Positions 18,337 through 27,070 of a stretch of 64,000 bases of DNA are shown here, one piece after another. The stretch comes from Leptospira terpstrae serovar Hualin str. LT 11-33 = ATCC 700639. Lineage in GTDB: Bacteria > Spirochaetota > Leptospiria > Leptospirales > Leptospiraceae. The stretch's first letter is position 1, and every line of letters begins with the position of its first letter. Location: assembly GCF_000332495.1 (NCBI RefSeq), contig NZ_AOGW02000016.1, positions 124,001-188,000 on the forward strand. Direction: 5' to 3'. Under the pieces are notes generated by a model. It was given only the letters and a program-made list of their open reading frames with translations. It ran no database searches and was not told where the DNA came from. A program made the position numbers and the translations under genes.

Positions 18337-18636
18337 AAAATTTAAGGTTATAAGTTATCTTTGCTTATAACCTTTCAGTTACAAATGATGAATCAGAAAG
18401 AACTGGTGTTAAGTTTAAAATATTAACAAATACTTCTGGAAATTTAATTTCATCTTAGAATTATAATAAACATAAAACCAAATAACCCAAAATGAATGTG
18501 CTAAGATTCATGATTCAATAAATTTACCATAGCAGATATTATCCCTATAAAAAAACAAAACCTGAATCTGATTCCTTTTGAATAACCAGTTGACCTATTT
18601 CTCCTTATCATCCCTAACAGAGATAGAGGGGAAGTT
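18337..18636. other. 300-bp AT-rich intergenic region between hydroxylase and SDR genes
   Basis: No ORF with coding character is visible. The left end holds a strong hairpin (18344-18374, listed separately). The remainder is AT-rich without clear repeats. GAGGGGAAG just before the SDR start is a good ribosome binding site. I could not identify a convincing promoter. Confidence 0.6.
18344..18374 (+). terminator. Strong hairpin downstream of the hydroxylase gene, likely terminator
   Basis: AAGGTTATAAG (18344-18354) and CTTATAACCTT (18364-18374) form a perfect 11-bp stem with a 9-nt loop, starting 8 bp after the hydroxylase stop. There is no long T-run after it, so termination may be weak or Rho-assisted; it could also protect the 3' end of the mRNA. 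Confidence 0.5.
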
Positions 18637-19494
18637 ATGAAATATGAATTGAAAGACAAAGTAGTCCTAATCACCGGTGCCACTGGGGGGATTGGAGCTG
18701 CCTGTGCCAGAGAACTACATGCCAATGGCGCCAAACTGGTATTAACCGACATTTCTCAATCTTCAGTAAATGCTTTGGCATCAGAGTTTGCAAAGGAGAG
18801 AGTTTTAGCAAAGACGATGGATGTAACCAATTGGGAATCCATTAAAAAAGTAATCAAGTTGACTGTCGCTACTTTTGGTAGACTTGATATCACCATTGCC
18901 AATGCTGGAATCTCCTGGAAAGAATCCGCATACACTGTATTTAACTGTGATGAGGCTGAATTTGAAAAAATAATAGATGTGGACTTATTAGGTGTTTGGC
19001 GGTCAATCAAAGCGTCTTTACCGGAAGTAGTCAAAAACCAAGGCCAAATCGTAGTTACTTCCTCCATCTATGCCTTTACCAATGGAATGTGCAATGCACC
19101 TTATGCCACATCCAAAGCCGGAATCGAAATGTTGTCCCGCTCCCTTAGAGCAGAACTGGCTGGTAAGGGTGCAAGTGCGACTGTTTTATATCCTGGTTGG
19201 ATCTCAACACCACTTACAGAAGGTGTTTTCGGTGGAGACAATCTAACAACAGAAATGCGGGAGATTGGATTTCCTCCTTACTTGAGAAAAGCAATCCCTC
19301 CTAAAAAAGTGGCCACAGCCCTAGTCAAAGGATTAAAGAAAAGAAGCCCAAGAATCATTGTCCCTGCAAGATGGATTCCTATCCAAATTCTCCGAGGGAT
19401 AGTGGGTATAGTTTCCGATTGGTTTCTTGCAGAGAATTCAAAAATCCAGTCAATGCTTCTTGCATTGGAATCAAGGACCAAAAGAAGAAAGTAA
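18637..19494 (+). CDS. Short-chain dehydrogenase/reductase (SDR)
   Basis: This encodes 285 residues of a classical SDR. The cofactor motif is ITGATGGIGAAC at residues 11-22, a strand NAG motif appears as TIANAGISW, the catalytic Ser is in IVVTSSIYAF, and Tyr-x3-Lys is YATSK. The C-terminal part (PPKKVATALVKGLKKRSPRIIVPARWIPIQILRGIVGIVSDWFL) is hydrophobic and resembles membrane-associated SDRs acting on lipids. Asp after the second strand (LTDISQ) suggests NAD(H) preference. Substrate unknown; nearby lipid hydroxylase hints at lipid metabolism, but that is inference. Confidence 0.88.
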   Translation: MKYELKDKVVLITGATGGIGAACARELHANGAKLVLTDISQSSVNALASEFAKERVLAKTMDVTNWESIKKVIKLTVATFGRLDITIANAGISWKESAYTVFNCDEAEFEKIIDVDLLGVWRSIKASLPEVVKNQGQIVVTSSIYAFTNGMCNAPYATSKAGIEMLSRSLRAELAGKGASATVLYPGWISTPLTEGVFGGDNLTTEMREIGFPPYLRKAIPPKKVATALVKGLKKRSPRIIVPARWIPIQILRGIVGIVSDWFLAENSKIQSMLLALESRTKRRK

Positions 19495-19937
19495 TTTTCA
19501 AAGGAAGGTGCATTTAGAAATCGCAAAAGTAACTTTTTGCAGTGGCCTACAAAGGTAAGTGACTTACTTTTTACAGCTGCTTTCAAAGGTAAGTGGCAAA
19601 CTATCGAAAGTCTGTTTCCAAAGGGATGTTCCATAACTTTTACACCCACTTTCTTTATACAACGTGTCCATAATTAGGACTTGTTTGCTTTTCCACGGTC
19701 ACCAAAAGCAAAGGAGATCATAGTCCTTTTTCGGCAACTTTCGAAAGGAACTGACTTTCAATCTACATTCACTTTCGAAAGAAAGCCACTTACCATTTGC
19801 ACCTACTTTCCTACTCCGGTGACTCACCCAGACCAAATCTCAACCGAACTGACTTTCCTTTTTTCTCTCTGTGAGACATAAAATGCTTTAGGGGGAAGAA
19901 AATCCGACCGAAGGGGAGTGTAGAGAGGAAGAGAAAT
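19495..19937. other. 443-bp non-coding region with recurring motifs upstream of flgB
   Basis: No convincing ORF. Three copies of an AAAGGTAAGTG-like element occur (19551-19561 and 19585-19595 direct, 19788-19799 inverted). ACTTTC occurs at 19648, 19737, 19754, 19771, 19805 and 19852, with its complement GAAAGT at 19606. A nested hairpin lies at 19676-19727. The region ends with AGAGGAAGAG, the ribosome binding site of flgB. It probably carries the flgB promoter and control sites; the repeats are unexplained. Confidence 0.6.
19676..19727 (+). repeat. Nested inverted repeat upstream of flgB
   Basis: TTTGCTTTT (19684-19692) and AAAAGCAAA (19704-19712) are perfect 9-bp arms around an 11-nt loop, flanked by outer arms AGGACT (19676-19681) and AGTCCT (19722-19727). 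It could be a transcription terminator for the SDR gene, an RNA structure in a flgB leader, or a protein-binding site. Confidence 0.5.
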
Positions 19938-20369
19938 ATGTTTGAAGCAACACATTTCATGAAAACTCAAGACCTTTTGGAACGTGGCCTTGGTGCGGCG
20001 ACCCAAAGGCGAAAAGTGATTACTGATAATATCGCCAATGCGGATGTTCCCAATTTTAAACGCTCGGAAGTAGTGTTTGAATCTATGCTCAAACGAGCCA
20101 TAGAGTCTGAGAAAATCGAAAAGGACAAAGCAGTACCGACAAAGATCACGAACGACCGTCATATAGAATTTTTTAAACCATTAGACTACCGCGATGCCAA
20201 ACCCAAAACCAATTTGGATTATCTGACTACGATGCGTCCTGATGGAAACAACGTAGACATTGAAAAAGAAGTGGTCGAAGCCAATCAAAACCAAATGAGT
20301 TACAGCCTTATGATTGATAGACTCAACCAAAATAATCGCCTTCTCAACATCGTGATGAGAACCAACTAA
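19938..20369 (+). CDS. flgB: Flagellar basal-body rod protein FlgB
   Basis: This encodes 143 residues of a proximal rod subunit of the flagellar basal body. The conserved N-terminal rod motif is visible (TQRRKVITDNIANADVPNFKR), and the C-terminal helix (VDIEKEVVEANQNQMSYSLMIDRLNQNNRLLNIVM) matches the family. A strong AGAGGAAGAG ribosome binding site precedes the ATG. It is first in the flgB-flgC-fliE cluster, whose products build the MS-ring/rod junction of the periplasmic flagella. Confidence 0.95.
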   Translation: MFEATHFMKTQDLLERGLGAATQRRKVITDNIANADVPNFKRSEVVFESMLKRAIESEKIEKDKAVPTKITNDRHIEFFKPLDYRDAKPKTNLDYLTTMRPDGNNVDIEKEVVEANQNQMSYSLMIDRLNQNNRLLNIVMRTN

Positions 20370-20379
20370 GGAGTAAGTT

Positions 20380-20841
20380 ATGGGAATGTTTGATTCTATT
20401 AATATTTCAGCGACAGGGCTTTCGGCCCAAAGACTCCGAATGGATGTCATTTCCAATAACATTGCAAACTCGACTACAACGAGAAATACCAATGGAGATG
20501 GTCCTTTTCGAAGAGACCGCGTCATACTAACACCGATTAACTTAAGAACCAATTGGAAAAGTCCAGTGTATCCTTTTGGTGTGGCTCCCGGCGAAGGCAA
20601 AGGGGTAAAAGTGATGAAAATTGAAAAGGACATGAGTCCTCTCAGGCTCACATATGATCCCACTCATCCTGACGCCATCCAAACGGGCCCCAAAAAAGGG
20701 TACGTGGAACTTCCCAATATCAACATCGTTACAGAGATGACGGATATGATCTCGGCATCCCGCTCCTATGAGGCCAATGTCCAACTCATCAATGGATCCA
20801 AAGCAATGATGAACAAAGCTATGGAAATCGGTCGGGCCTAA
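20380..20841 (+). CDS. flgC: Flagellar basal-body rod protein FlgC
   Basis: This encodes 153 residues of the second rod subunit. The N-terminal motif ATGLSAQRLRMDVISNNIANSTT and C-terminal YVELPNINIVTEMTDMISASRSYEANVQLINGSKAMMNKAMEIGR are diagnostic of FlgC. It follows flgB by 10 bp with GGAG as ribosome binding site and is surely cotranscribed with it. Confidence 0.95.
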   Translation: MGMFDSINISATGLSAQRLRMDVISNNIANSTTTRNTNGDGPFRRDRVILTPINLRTNWKSPVYPFGVAPGEGKGVKVMKIEKDMSPLRLTYDPTHPDAIQTGPKKGYVELPNINIVTEMTDMISASRSYEANVQLINGSKAMMNKAMEIGRA

Positions 20842-20945
20842 AAATCCGACCCAATCCCTTCCCAGCTTTCCCTTTTTTTAATGTGACATAATTTTTTTCT
20901 TTAGGTTTTCCCAATTTGGCCGATGAATAGAATGAGGAAACACCC

Positions 20946-21311
20946 ATGGCCATTGATCGCATTTCCAATCTAAGTTCCCAAACCTACAAACCCTATTCCC
21001 TTCTCCCCCAAGGAGACAAGGTAGGAATCTTTCGTTCCGATGAACGCCACTATGGAAAAACGAATGAAGCTAAATCTCCTGATGAAGTAGCAGGGACTTT
21101 CGGAGATGCTTTAAAAAAAGCCTTTGAACAAGTGAATGACCAACAAGTAGAAGCAGATGAACTCACACAAAAAATTGTTTTTGATCCAAACTCTGTAGAA
21201 CTCCACGATGTAATGATTGCTGCGGAAAAAGCTAGGATCTCTTTGACATTTGCAAAAACAATGTCTGATGGATTTGTAAGAGCTTACCGCGAACTAACAA
21301 CACTTAGATAA
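20946..21311 (+). CDS. fliE: Flagellar hook-basal body complex protein FliE
   Basis: This encodes 121 residues; the C-terminal two thirds match FliE, the adaptor between MS-ring (FliF) and rod (FGDALKKAFEQVNDQQVEADELTQKIVFDPNSVELHDVMIAAEKARISLTFAKTMSDGFVRAYRELTTL). A 104-bp gap separates it from flgC. That gap contains GCCGATGA at 20919-20926, resembling a sigma28 -10 element, but I see no matching -35, so a separate promoter is only a possibility. fliF lies 11 kb away on the same strand. Confidence 0.93.
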   Translation: MAIDRISNLSSQTYKPYSLLPQGDKVGIFRSDERHYGKTNEAKSPDEVAGTFGDALKKAFEQVNDQQVEADELTQKIVFDPNSVELHDVMIAAEKARISLTFAKTMSDGFVRAYRELTTLR

Positions 21312-21326
21312 ACGATAGCCAATGGT

Positions 21327-21800
21327 TTATGGCGTAGGGCGACCAAACACGCGCTCTACGGCCTCGTATCGAATTTCAATTTTGTCACTCGGGCCTACGC
21401 GAACTCCTCGTTTCATTTGGACTCCATCCACTCTCTCTTCATTCACATACACCACCCAACCTTCGGACCAAGAATTTCTTTTTCCATTCACTTCCATAAT
21501 TTCTTCCGTTCTATTGGTAGAAATAAAACGCATGGAAGGATCTTCTTTTTTAGATAATTCCGCAAGGATCAGTAATAAATCTTTTGATTCCAATAAAGAT
21601 GAAGGGATGGATTTTGTTTCTTCATAATCCTCTGAGAAAAACTGAATTTGAATTTCAGGGGCTTTCGACTTTTTAGATTTTATGGGTAAATTACATTGAA
21701 GAAGGATTAAAACCATGCCGAGAGAAAAAACAGAATATAAAAGCTTTTGTTTCAATGGAAATGGACTTTTACCTTTTGAGTTCTGTTTTTTCAAAAGCAT
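21327..21800 (-). CDS. Putative lipoprotein with DUF4430-like domain
   Basis: This encodes up to 157 residues. A hydrophobic stretch ending in LILLQC is a lipoprotein signal, so the mature protein is probably membrane-anchored. The C-terminal part (GWVVYVNEERVDGVQMKRGVRVGPSDKIEIRYEAV) resembles DUF4430 domains, small beta folds seen in cobalamin-binding and surface proteins. The start is uncertain: ATG 21800 overlaps the upstream hydrolase gene by 32 bp and puts about 17 hydrophilic residues before the signal; a TTG at 21755 would give a tighter signal peptide. Function unknown. Confidence 0.6.
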   Translation of the reverse strand: MLLKKQNSKGKSPFPLKQKLLYSVFSLGMVLILLQCNLPIKSKKSKAPEIQIQFFSEDYEETKSIPSSLLESKDLLLILAELSKKEDPSMRFISTNRTEEIMEVNGKRNSWSEGWVVYVNEERVDGVQMKRGVRVGPSDKIEIRYEAVERVFGRPTP

Positions 21801-22701
21801 ACACTAACCCTTGTGCATTTAAATTTACATCCAAACGCAATAGTTTCCAATCAGAATCCGTTAAGTGAATGGAATGTTTTGTTGCCAATGTTTGGATCAT
21901 GGCTTCCACTTTTGATTCCATAAAGGACAACCTTTCCCCTTTAGCAATTCCACTCAACTGAAAGATGGCTTCCTGGCAAAGAGTGAGTCCTTCTTTTAAA
22001 TCCTCTGCATTCTTTTTTAAGTCTCCAATCGGACCGAAATGAGTTAAATACGCTAAACTGGCCCCAGTTTCCAAAATTCTGTCGAGAGAACGAATGGCTT
22101 CCGCAAAATCAAAGTCAGTTGGTGTTGTAGTGGGAAAAATAAATCGTTTTCCATTTTCTAATTGTGGATAGGAGATTCCAAAGGAGTCTCCCGTGTAAAT
22201 CCCATTTGTTTTTTGATCATAAATACAAAAGTGGTGGTTGGCATGGCCTTTGGTATACAAAAATTGAAAGGAATGCCCTTTCCATTCTAACCACTCCCCA
22301 TCTTCCATTATGCGAATTTTTTCTTTTGGTATGGGTTTGATTTCTCCATATAAGGAATCAAAATTTTCTTTTCCATAAACCGAGGTAGCACTTTTGATGA
22401 GTAAACTTGGATCCATCAAATGTTTTGCGGTTTTCGGATGAGCAAGTAATATTGCATTGGGACAGGCTTCAAGAAGTGCCCAAGCTCCTCCGGCGTGATC
22501 CAGATGCACATGAGTGACTATCACAAAATCTAGGTTCTCTGGTTCTATCCCAAACGACTTCATCGCTGATAGAATCTTTGGAATGGCATACGTTGTATTG
22601 GTTTCAACAACAACACCTCGACCTTCTTCTTCTAGAAGATAGGCCGAAGCCACCTGATGGATGTTTGCATATTCGGTATCAATGGTTTGGACAGTACCCA
22701 T
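21769..22701 (-). CDS. Metallo-beta-lactamase-fold hydrolase
   Basis: This encodes 310 residues with the metal-binding motif VTHVHLDHAGGAW near residue 78, a second-shell HANHHFC and Asp in GIYTGDSFG, typical of glyoxalase II-like MBL enzymes. A TTG two codons upstream (22707) is possible, but ATG 22701 is the more usual start. It follows glpD by about 60 bp on the same strand, so it may belong to that operon. The acyl-thioester or ester substrate is unknown. Confidence 0.85.
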   Translation of the reverse strand: MGTVQTIDTEYANIHQVASAYLLEEEGRGVVVETNTTYAIPKILSAMKSFGIEPENLDFVIVTHVHLDHAGGAWALLEACPNAILLAHPKTAKHLMDPSLLIKSATSVYGKENFDSLYGEIKPIPKEKIRIMEDGEWLEWKGHSFQFLYTKGHANHHFCIYDQKTNGIYTGDSFGISYPQLENGKRFIFPTTTPTDFDFAEAIRSLDRILETGASLAYLTHFGPIGDLKKNAEDLKEGLTLCQEAIFQLSGIAKGERLSFMESKVEAMIQTLATKHSIHLTDSDWKLLRLDVNLNAQGLVYAFEKTELKR

Positions 22702-22762
22702 AACCAATGATAAAACTAAATACTGTCACTTGTCAGCCGAAATTCCTAAAGGGGAATTGAAT

Positions 22763-24367
22763 TCAAACAGGTAATTTTAAGATTTTATAAATTGTTTCTG
22801 TTTCTTTCCTTTTTGTCTCTTCTGACCACTTCCATTCCGCTGCTGCAACATCAATGATGGCCTTCATAATTTCATCAGAAAGAATCCCCAAAGTTCCAAG
22901 GCCTGTCCTTCTTAAAAAGATATCAGATAATGATTTGGCCATTTCGTAACGAATTACATAGACAACTTCCGCCAGTATTTCTCCATCGGGATTGAGAACG
23001 GCACTTAAGGTTTTGGTCTTTTTTGCCAATTCTAAAATCATCTCGTATTGTAAGCCGTAATGCCGGACCAAATAATCGATAGTCTTTTCAGAGAAATCCT
23101 TATTTTGTTTGATCGCACCTTGGATAAAAATTTCTACATTCGGGATTTGTGATGCGTATAAATATTGTTTTGCGGAAATATTGCCAGTGGCTTTTTTGGT
23201 TAATTTCTTTTTGATTCTTTTGAAAATTGATTCTGCAAAATTCCGACTCGTTGTATACTTTCCGCCAGCTGCAGTAATGAGACCTTCGACTCCATCCCGA
23301 GCATGGTCATACAATTCTGACCTTCTAGATGCAGAATAGGTATCATCAGAACTTTCAATTAATGGACGAAGGCCACCATAAGCAAAAATCACATCATCAA
23401 TTGATAACTTCTCTTTGATATGAGATGTTTCATTGATATAATCAATGAACTCAAGTATACTTTCTCGAGTAAGTTTCCAATCTTCTACATTTCCAAAATA
23501 AGATTTTTCTGTTGGCCCAATCATGGAATGTCCTCTCCAAGGAGCAAAACTGAAATGACCTTTATCCCCTACATAGAGAGTCATTAAATTGGTTAGTTTT
23601 TTGGTAATGATATAAATTCCTTCGGACCTTTTCTTAGGGAGAGGTTGTTCGGTTTTTGGAGATTTAGAAAGTATATGATGAGTCCAGGGTCCTGAGGCAT
23701 TGATTGTTACTTTGGAACGAATTTCGGATTCTGCATTGGTAAGTGCATCTCGAACGCGAATTCCCACAACGGCATTTCCTTTCCAAAGTAAATCTTCAAC
23801 AACAGTATAGTTCGAAATTTTAGCGCCGTAAGCGACTGCCGATTTTAAAAAACTAAGCGTTAATCTTTCGGGACTCAAACAAATCGCATCATAAAAATAG
23901 GCAGCATCATCAAAGTCCCCCAAATTCTTTTCTAAAAGTTCCTTTCGTTTGAGGTATTTGTGATTTGGAATTTGTTTGGATTCATCCCAAGTCCACCTGC
24001 TATCAAAAGACAAAAGGTCATATACAAAAAGGCCAATCCTTGCGATGAGTCCCGGTTTTGGAAGCACCATAGGATAAGGATAAACTAAGTTAGGTGCAAT
24101 GTTAGAAAGAATTCTCCTCTCCTTTAATGCTTCCCTCACTAGACCTATTTCAAATTGTTTTAGATAACGAAGCCCACCGTGAATGAGTTTACCTGTGGCA
24201 GCAGAGGTGGCTCCACCAAAATCTTTTTTTTCGACAAGAGCCACTGAATACCCACGACTAGCGCATTCATAAGCCAAAGTGGCACCGGTTATCCCTCCAC
24301 CAACGATTGTGACATCGAATTCTTCCCCATCATATGATTCTATAAAACGGTCCAGTTTTAAATTCAT
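22763..24367 (-). CDS. glpD: GlpD-family FAD-dependent glycerol-3-phosphate dehydrogenase
   Basis: This encodes 534 residues with N-terminal FAD motif VTIVGGGITGATLAYECASRGYSVALVEKKDFGGATSAATGKLIHGGLRYL, the substrate-domain segment HFSFAPWRGHSMIGPTEK and IFAYGGLRPLIE, and a C-terminal helical DAO_C domain. The family oxidises sn-glycerol-3-phosphate to dihydroxyacetone phosphate at the membrane; some relatives act on other polyol phosphates such as erythritol phosphate. Its start overlaps the APH-type kinase stop by 4 bp. The operon contains an FGGY kinase that is not obviously a glycerol kinase, so a different polyol phosphate is a serious alternative. Confidence 0.82.
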   Translation of the reverse strand: MNLKLDRFIESYDGEEFDVTIVGGGITGATLAYECASRGYSVALVEKKDFGGATSAATGKLIHGGLRYLKQFEIGLVREALKERRILSNIAPNLVYPYPMVLPKPGLIARIGLFVYDLLSFDSRWTWDESKQIPNHKYLKRKELLEKNLGDFDDAAYFYDAICLSPERLTLSFLKSAVAYGAKISNYTVVEDLLWKGNAVVGIRVRDALTNAESEIRSKVTINASGPWTHHILSKSPKTEQPLPKKRSEGIYIITKKLTNLMTLYVGDKGHFSFAPWRGHSMIGPTEKSYFGNVEDWKLTRESILEFIDYINETSHIKEKLSIDDVIFAYGGLRPLIESSDDTYSASRRSELYDHARDGVEGLITAAGGKYTTSRNFAESIFKRIKKKLTKKATGNISAKQYLYASQIPNVEIFIQGAIKQNKDFSEKTIDYLVRHYGLQYEMILELAKKTKTLSAVLNPDGEILAEVVYVIRYEMAKSLSDIFLRRTGLGTLGILSDEIMKAIIDVAAAEWKWSEETKRKETETIYKILKLPV

Positions 24368-25215
24368 ACTTTACCACCGAGAGTAACCAAACGACTGATT
24401 TGTGATTTTAAGCTTTCTCTTTCGCTTTCAATATTCCAAAGCCCCAAACGAAGAATGAGGGCAGGCAATCTCCAAGCGGCAATTTCGGAATCAGTAATTC
24501 CACTGAGATGTTTATAGGCTTTGAGATAACCCTTTAAAATAAACTTTCGAATGAAGGTATAGAAAATGATTTTTAGTTTGGGAGTTCCCGGCCAAAGTTC
24601 GGCATCTGTGAAAAGAAGAAAAGTAAAAGCAACATCAGCCGCAGAATTTCCTTTTGCCGCAGTCATCCAGTCGATGATGATCTCCTCATTCCCCTGTACG
24701 ATTACGTTTTCTGGATGGAAGTCCAAATGAAGAATGGAATTTCCATTCGGCAAACCTTGAATGTAAGATTTTGCTTTTGCTTTTTCTTCCGAATTCAAAA
24801 AGGAAAGAGGTTCTGATTTCAAACAAGATTCTAAAATAACTTTTATATCTTTATACTTATCTGATTTGATTTGATGAATCCCGTAGTGCAAACGAGCAAG
24901 TGTTCCCGCAATTCGGAAAAGTTCCAATGGATTTTTATCGGGAAGTTTTGTCAGAGAGATCCCTGTGATTCTATCAAAAATAAGTCCAAATCGATTTTCT
25001 ACTTTTGCCTTTCCATAACACTTCATCTTTGAAGCACCTTTTCGATTTGCTTCAACAGTGTTCTCATACTCTAAATCAATTTCTGATTCCTTTGCATCTG
25101 GAAAAAATAATTTTAGAATTTGATTCTCTGGTAAAAGATATAAATCAGCTGACCTTCCGATGGCGAAAGGTTTTCCTAAACTCTCTTTAGTGAATTGAAT
25201 GTTTTGTTTTTCCAT
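24364..25215 (-). CDS. APH/choline-kinase-fold phosphotransferase
   Basis: This encodes 283 residues of the aminoglycoside phosphotransferase-like kinase fold. The catalytic loop HLDFHPENVIV and the metal-binding DWMTAAKGNSAADVAF are intact, and an N-terminal lobe with ILKLFFP and the VEANRKG helix is visible. Substrates of this fold include choline, aminoglycosides and other small alcohols. It sits between an FGGY kinase (16-bp gap) and glpD (4-bp overlap), so it likely phosphorylates an intermediate or related sugar alcohol in the same pathway. Not a typical resistance gene by context. Confidence 0.78.
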   Translation of the reverse strand: MEKQNIQFTKESLGKPFAIGRSADLYLLPENQILKLFFPDAKESEIDLEYENTVEANRKGASKMKCYGKAKVENRFGLIFDRITGISLTKLPDKNPLELFRIAGTLARLHYGIHQIKSDKYKDIKVILESCLKSEPLSFLNSEEKAKAKSYIQGLPNGNSILHLDFHPENVIVQGNEEIIIDWMTAAKGNSAADVAFTFLLFTDAELWPGTPKLKIIFYTFIRKFILKGYLKAYKHLSGITDSEIAAWRLPALILRLGLWNIESERESLKSQISRLVTLGGKV

Positions 25216-25231
25216 ACCCGATTTCCTTACT

Positions 25232-26830
25232 TTATGTATTTAAAATTGCAAAATTGTTTTGATTGGTCTTGTAGAGATTTTTAAAAACTTTAAAATTTCT
25301 ATCGTAGATTGTTTTATGATTTGGATTCGGGATCCATTTGTCTTGGATAGGAATCATGGATTTGATATCTTCAAATTTTGGAATCATTCCAAGTCCGTAT
25401 GCGACTATCGCTGCTGCACCCATCGCGCCAACGTTTTCTGGATGAACTACCCTTTCAATGGTTTTTCCTGTAATATCAGCTAACAACTGACAGATGAATC
25501 CTGACCTTGCCACTCCTCCCACAAAACGAATCGTATCCGATGTAGGGATTTTTTCATTGGAAAGTTCCAAAATCCAACGTTTATGAAAGAGGATTCCTTC
25601 TACCACGGAACGAATGAGAGTTCTTTTACCTGTTTGCAAACTAATGTTGAAGAAGATTCCTCTAGCTTTTGGGTCTTCAAAAGGACAACGGTTTCCATGC
25701 AACCAAGGTGTAAAAATCACACCTTGCGAACCAGGCTCTGTGTCCTTAATGGAATCAAACATAAACTCAAATAAACTTGCATATATGGCTTCTGGGCCAT
25801 CCGTGATTTTCTTTTTTTCTAGATATAAATCAATTTCATCTAAGGCCAAATGGTCTTTGACCCATTGTAAACATTTCCCGGAAGTTTCTTGTTCTCCAAA
25901 GTAATTGTAATAACCTTCTCTCGCTCCAACGATAGAGGCGATCCTTGCTCCAATATCCACAGTTCTTTTTTTGGTAACAGTGGAGATCCATCCAGAAGTT
26001 CCTGCATAAATATGAGTGTCCCCCTCTTTGACAGCACCAGCACCCACACCTATGAGAGATGCATCGCCACCACCACCAAACACTGATATGTTTTCTTTTA
26101 GCCCTAAAAAATCGGCAGCTTCCTTTGTCAAACCACCTACCTTATCTGAAGAATTGACAATCTTCGGCAAATGATCCAACCTAACGCCGAATAACTTACA
26201 TAAGAGGGGACTCCAATTACCTTTTCCCTTCCTTGAGTTGTATAAAAATGTAGCAAACGCAGAATCTCTTGTCATAACTGCAACGTTAGTACAACGAGCG
26301 ATGAGAAATTCTTTTACATCCAACCACCACTTCGCTTTAGAAAATATTTCTGGTTCATTTTTTTCGACCCATTTGTATTTCCAAATTGGATCTTTGACAC
26401 TGGCTGCCACGGCTCCTGTGATCCAAAGAGATAACAAAAGTTTTACGGCATTGATCCCTTCTATTTTTAAACCATGGACAATCCCTTCTTTCATTTCCAA
26501 AGTGGCCCTTTGGTCCATATAACTCATGGCAGGACGAACCACTTGAAATTCGGAATCCACAAGCACTAGGCCTTGCATCTGCGAACAAAAAGAAATCCCT
26601 TGGATGGAATCTGGATTGGTTTTGGATTCATTCAAAACTTGAGATGTGGTTTTTTTTAAAGCCAACCACCAATCCTCTGGGTTTTGTTCGGCCCCTCCGT
26701 TTTCAAGAAGTTGGATGGAGTATTCCAAACTGGCTGATTGGACAAGTTCCAAAGCATCTGACATCCGGAAGAGACATGTTTTGACTCCGGTAGTTCCAAT
26801 ATCATAAGTCAGTATGTATCCAGATTCCAT
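25232..26830 (-). CDS. FGGY-family carbohydrate kinase (xylulokinase-like)
   Basis: This encodes 532 residues with the actin-like ATPase phosphate loop ILTYDIGTTGVKTCLF at the N-terminus, SYMDQRA, the second phosphate motif IYAGTSGWIS, and C-terminal RFVGGVARSGFICQLLADITGKTIERV with NVGAMGAAAIVAYGLG. The family phosphorylates sugars or polyols. A GTG at 26860 is possible, but ATG 26830 has GGAG five bases upstream. It is first in an operon with an APH-fold kinase and glpD. A TetR-type operator candidate lies about 100 bp upstream. Substrate is unknown; glycerol, xylulose and erythritol are all conceivable. Confidence 0.82.
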   Translation of the reverse strand: MESGYILTYDIGTTGVKTCLFRMSDALELVQSASLEYSIQLLENGGAEQNPEDWWLALKKTTSQVLNESKTNPDSIQGISFCSQMQGLVLVDSEFQVVRPAMSYMDQRATLEMKEGIVHGLKIEGINAVKLLLSLWITGAVAASVKDPIWKYKWVEKNEPEIFSKAKWWLDVKEFLIARCTNVAVMTRDSAFATFLYNSRKGKGNWSPLLCKLFGVRLDHLPKIVNSSDKVGGLTKEAADFLGLKENISVFGGGGDASLIGVGAGAVKEGDTHIYAGTSGWISTVTKKRTVDIGARIASIVGAREGYYNYFGEQETSGKCLQWVKDHLALDEIDLYLEKKKITDGPEAIYASLFEFMFDSIKDTEPGSQGVIFTPWLHGNRCPFEDPKARGIFFNISLQTGKRTLIRSVVEGILFHKRWILELSNEKIPTSDTIRFVGGVARSGFICQLLADITGKTIERVVHPENVGAMGAAAIVAYGLGMIPKFEDIKSMIPIQDKWIPNPNHKTIYDRNFKVFKNLYKTNQNNFAILNT

Positions 26831-26932
26831 GGTCACTCCATTCGCTCGATTTTCGCACACTCATGGTTTGGCCCGCCCTTAGAAAAACAGCCTTCCGGGG
26901 GTTTTTCGTTTTTCTCCAGGGAAAGGAAAAAA

Positions 26933-26948
26933 GTGAGTGATGACTCAC
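26933..26948. promoter_or_regulatory. Candidate TetR operator between FGGY kinase and MFS genes
   Basis: GTGAGTGATGACTCAC contains 6-bp inverted arms GTGAGT/ACTCAC with a 4-bp spacer. Its last 15 bases are identical to a 15-bp stretch at 30827-30841 upstream of the HemL-like gene and next to the tetR-type gene. It lies in the 240-bp divergent intergenic region, so one site could control both directions. Confidence 0.6.
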
Positions 26949-27070
26949 AAAGATTCAGAATCATCGGCTCGGATGGCAATTCATTTTCCTTCGAGATCTC
27001 CCCTAAAGGGAATTTATTCCGAACGATTGGTTTCCATCCAAATCCATAACTTGCCAAAAAGGGAACTGAA

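Noticed and set aside
19824..20162. 112-residue minus-strand ORF across the flgB start
   Set aside because: It lies antisense to conserved FlgB sequence and the flgB ribosome binding site, with no recognisable features.
20897..20926. Sigma28 promoter before fliE
   Set aside because: GCCGATGA resembles the -10 element, but no TAAA-type -35 lies at the right distance, so it is not listed as a feature.
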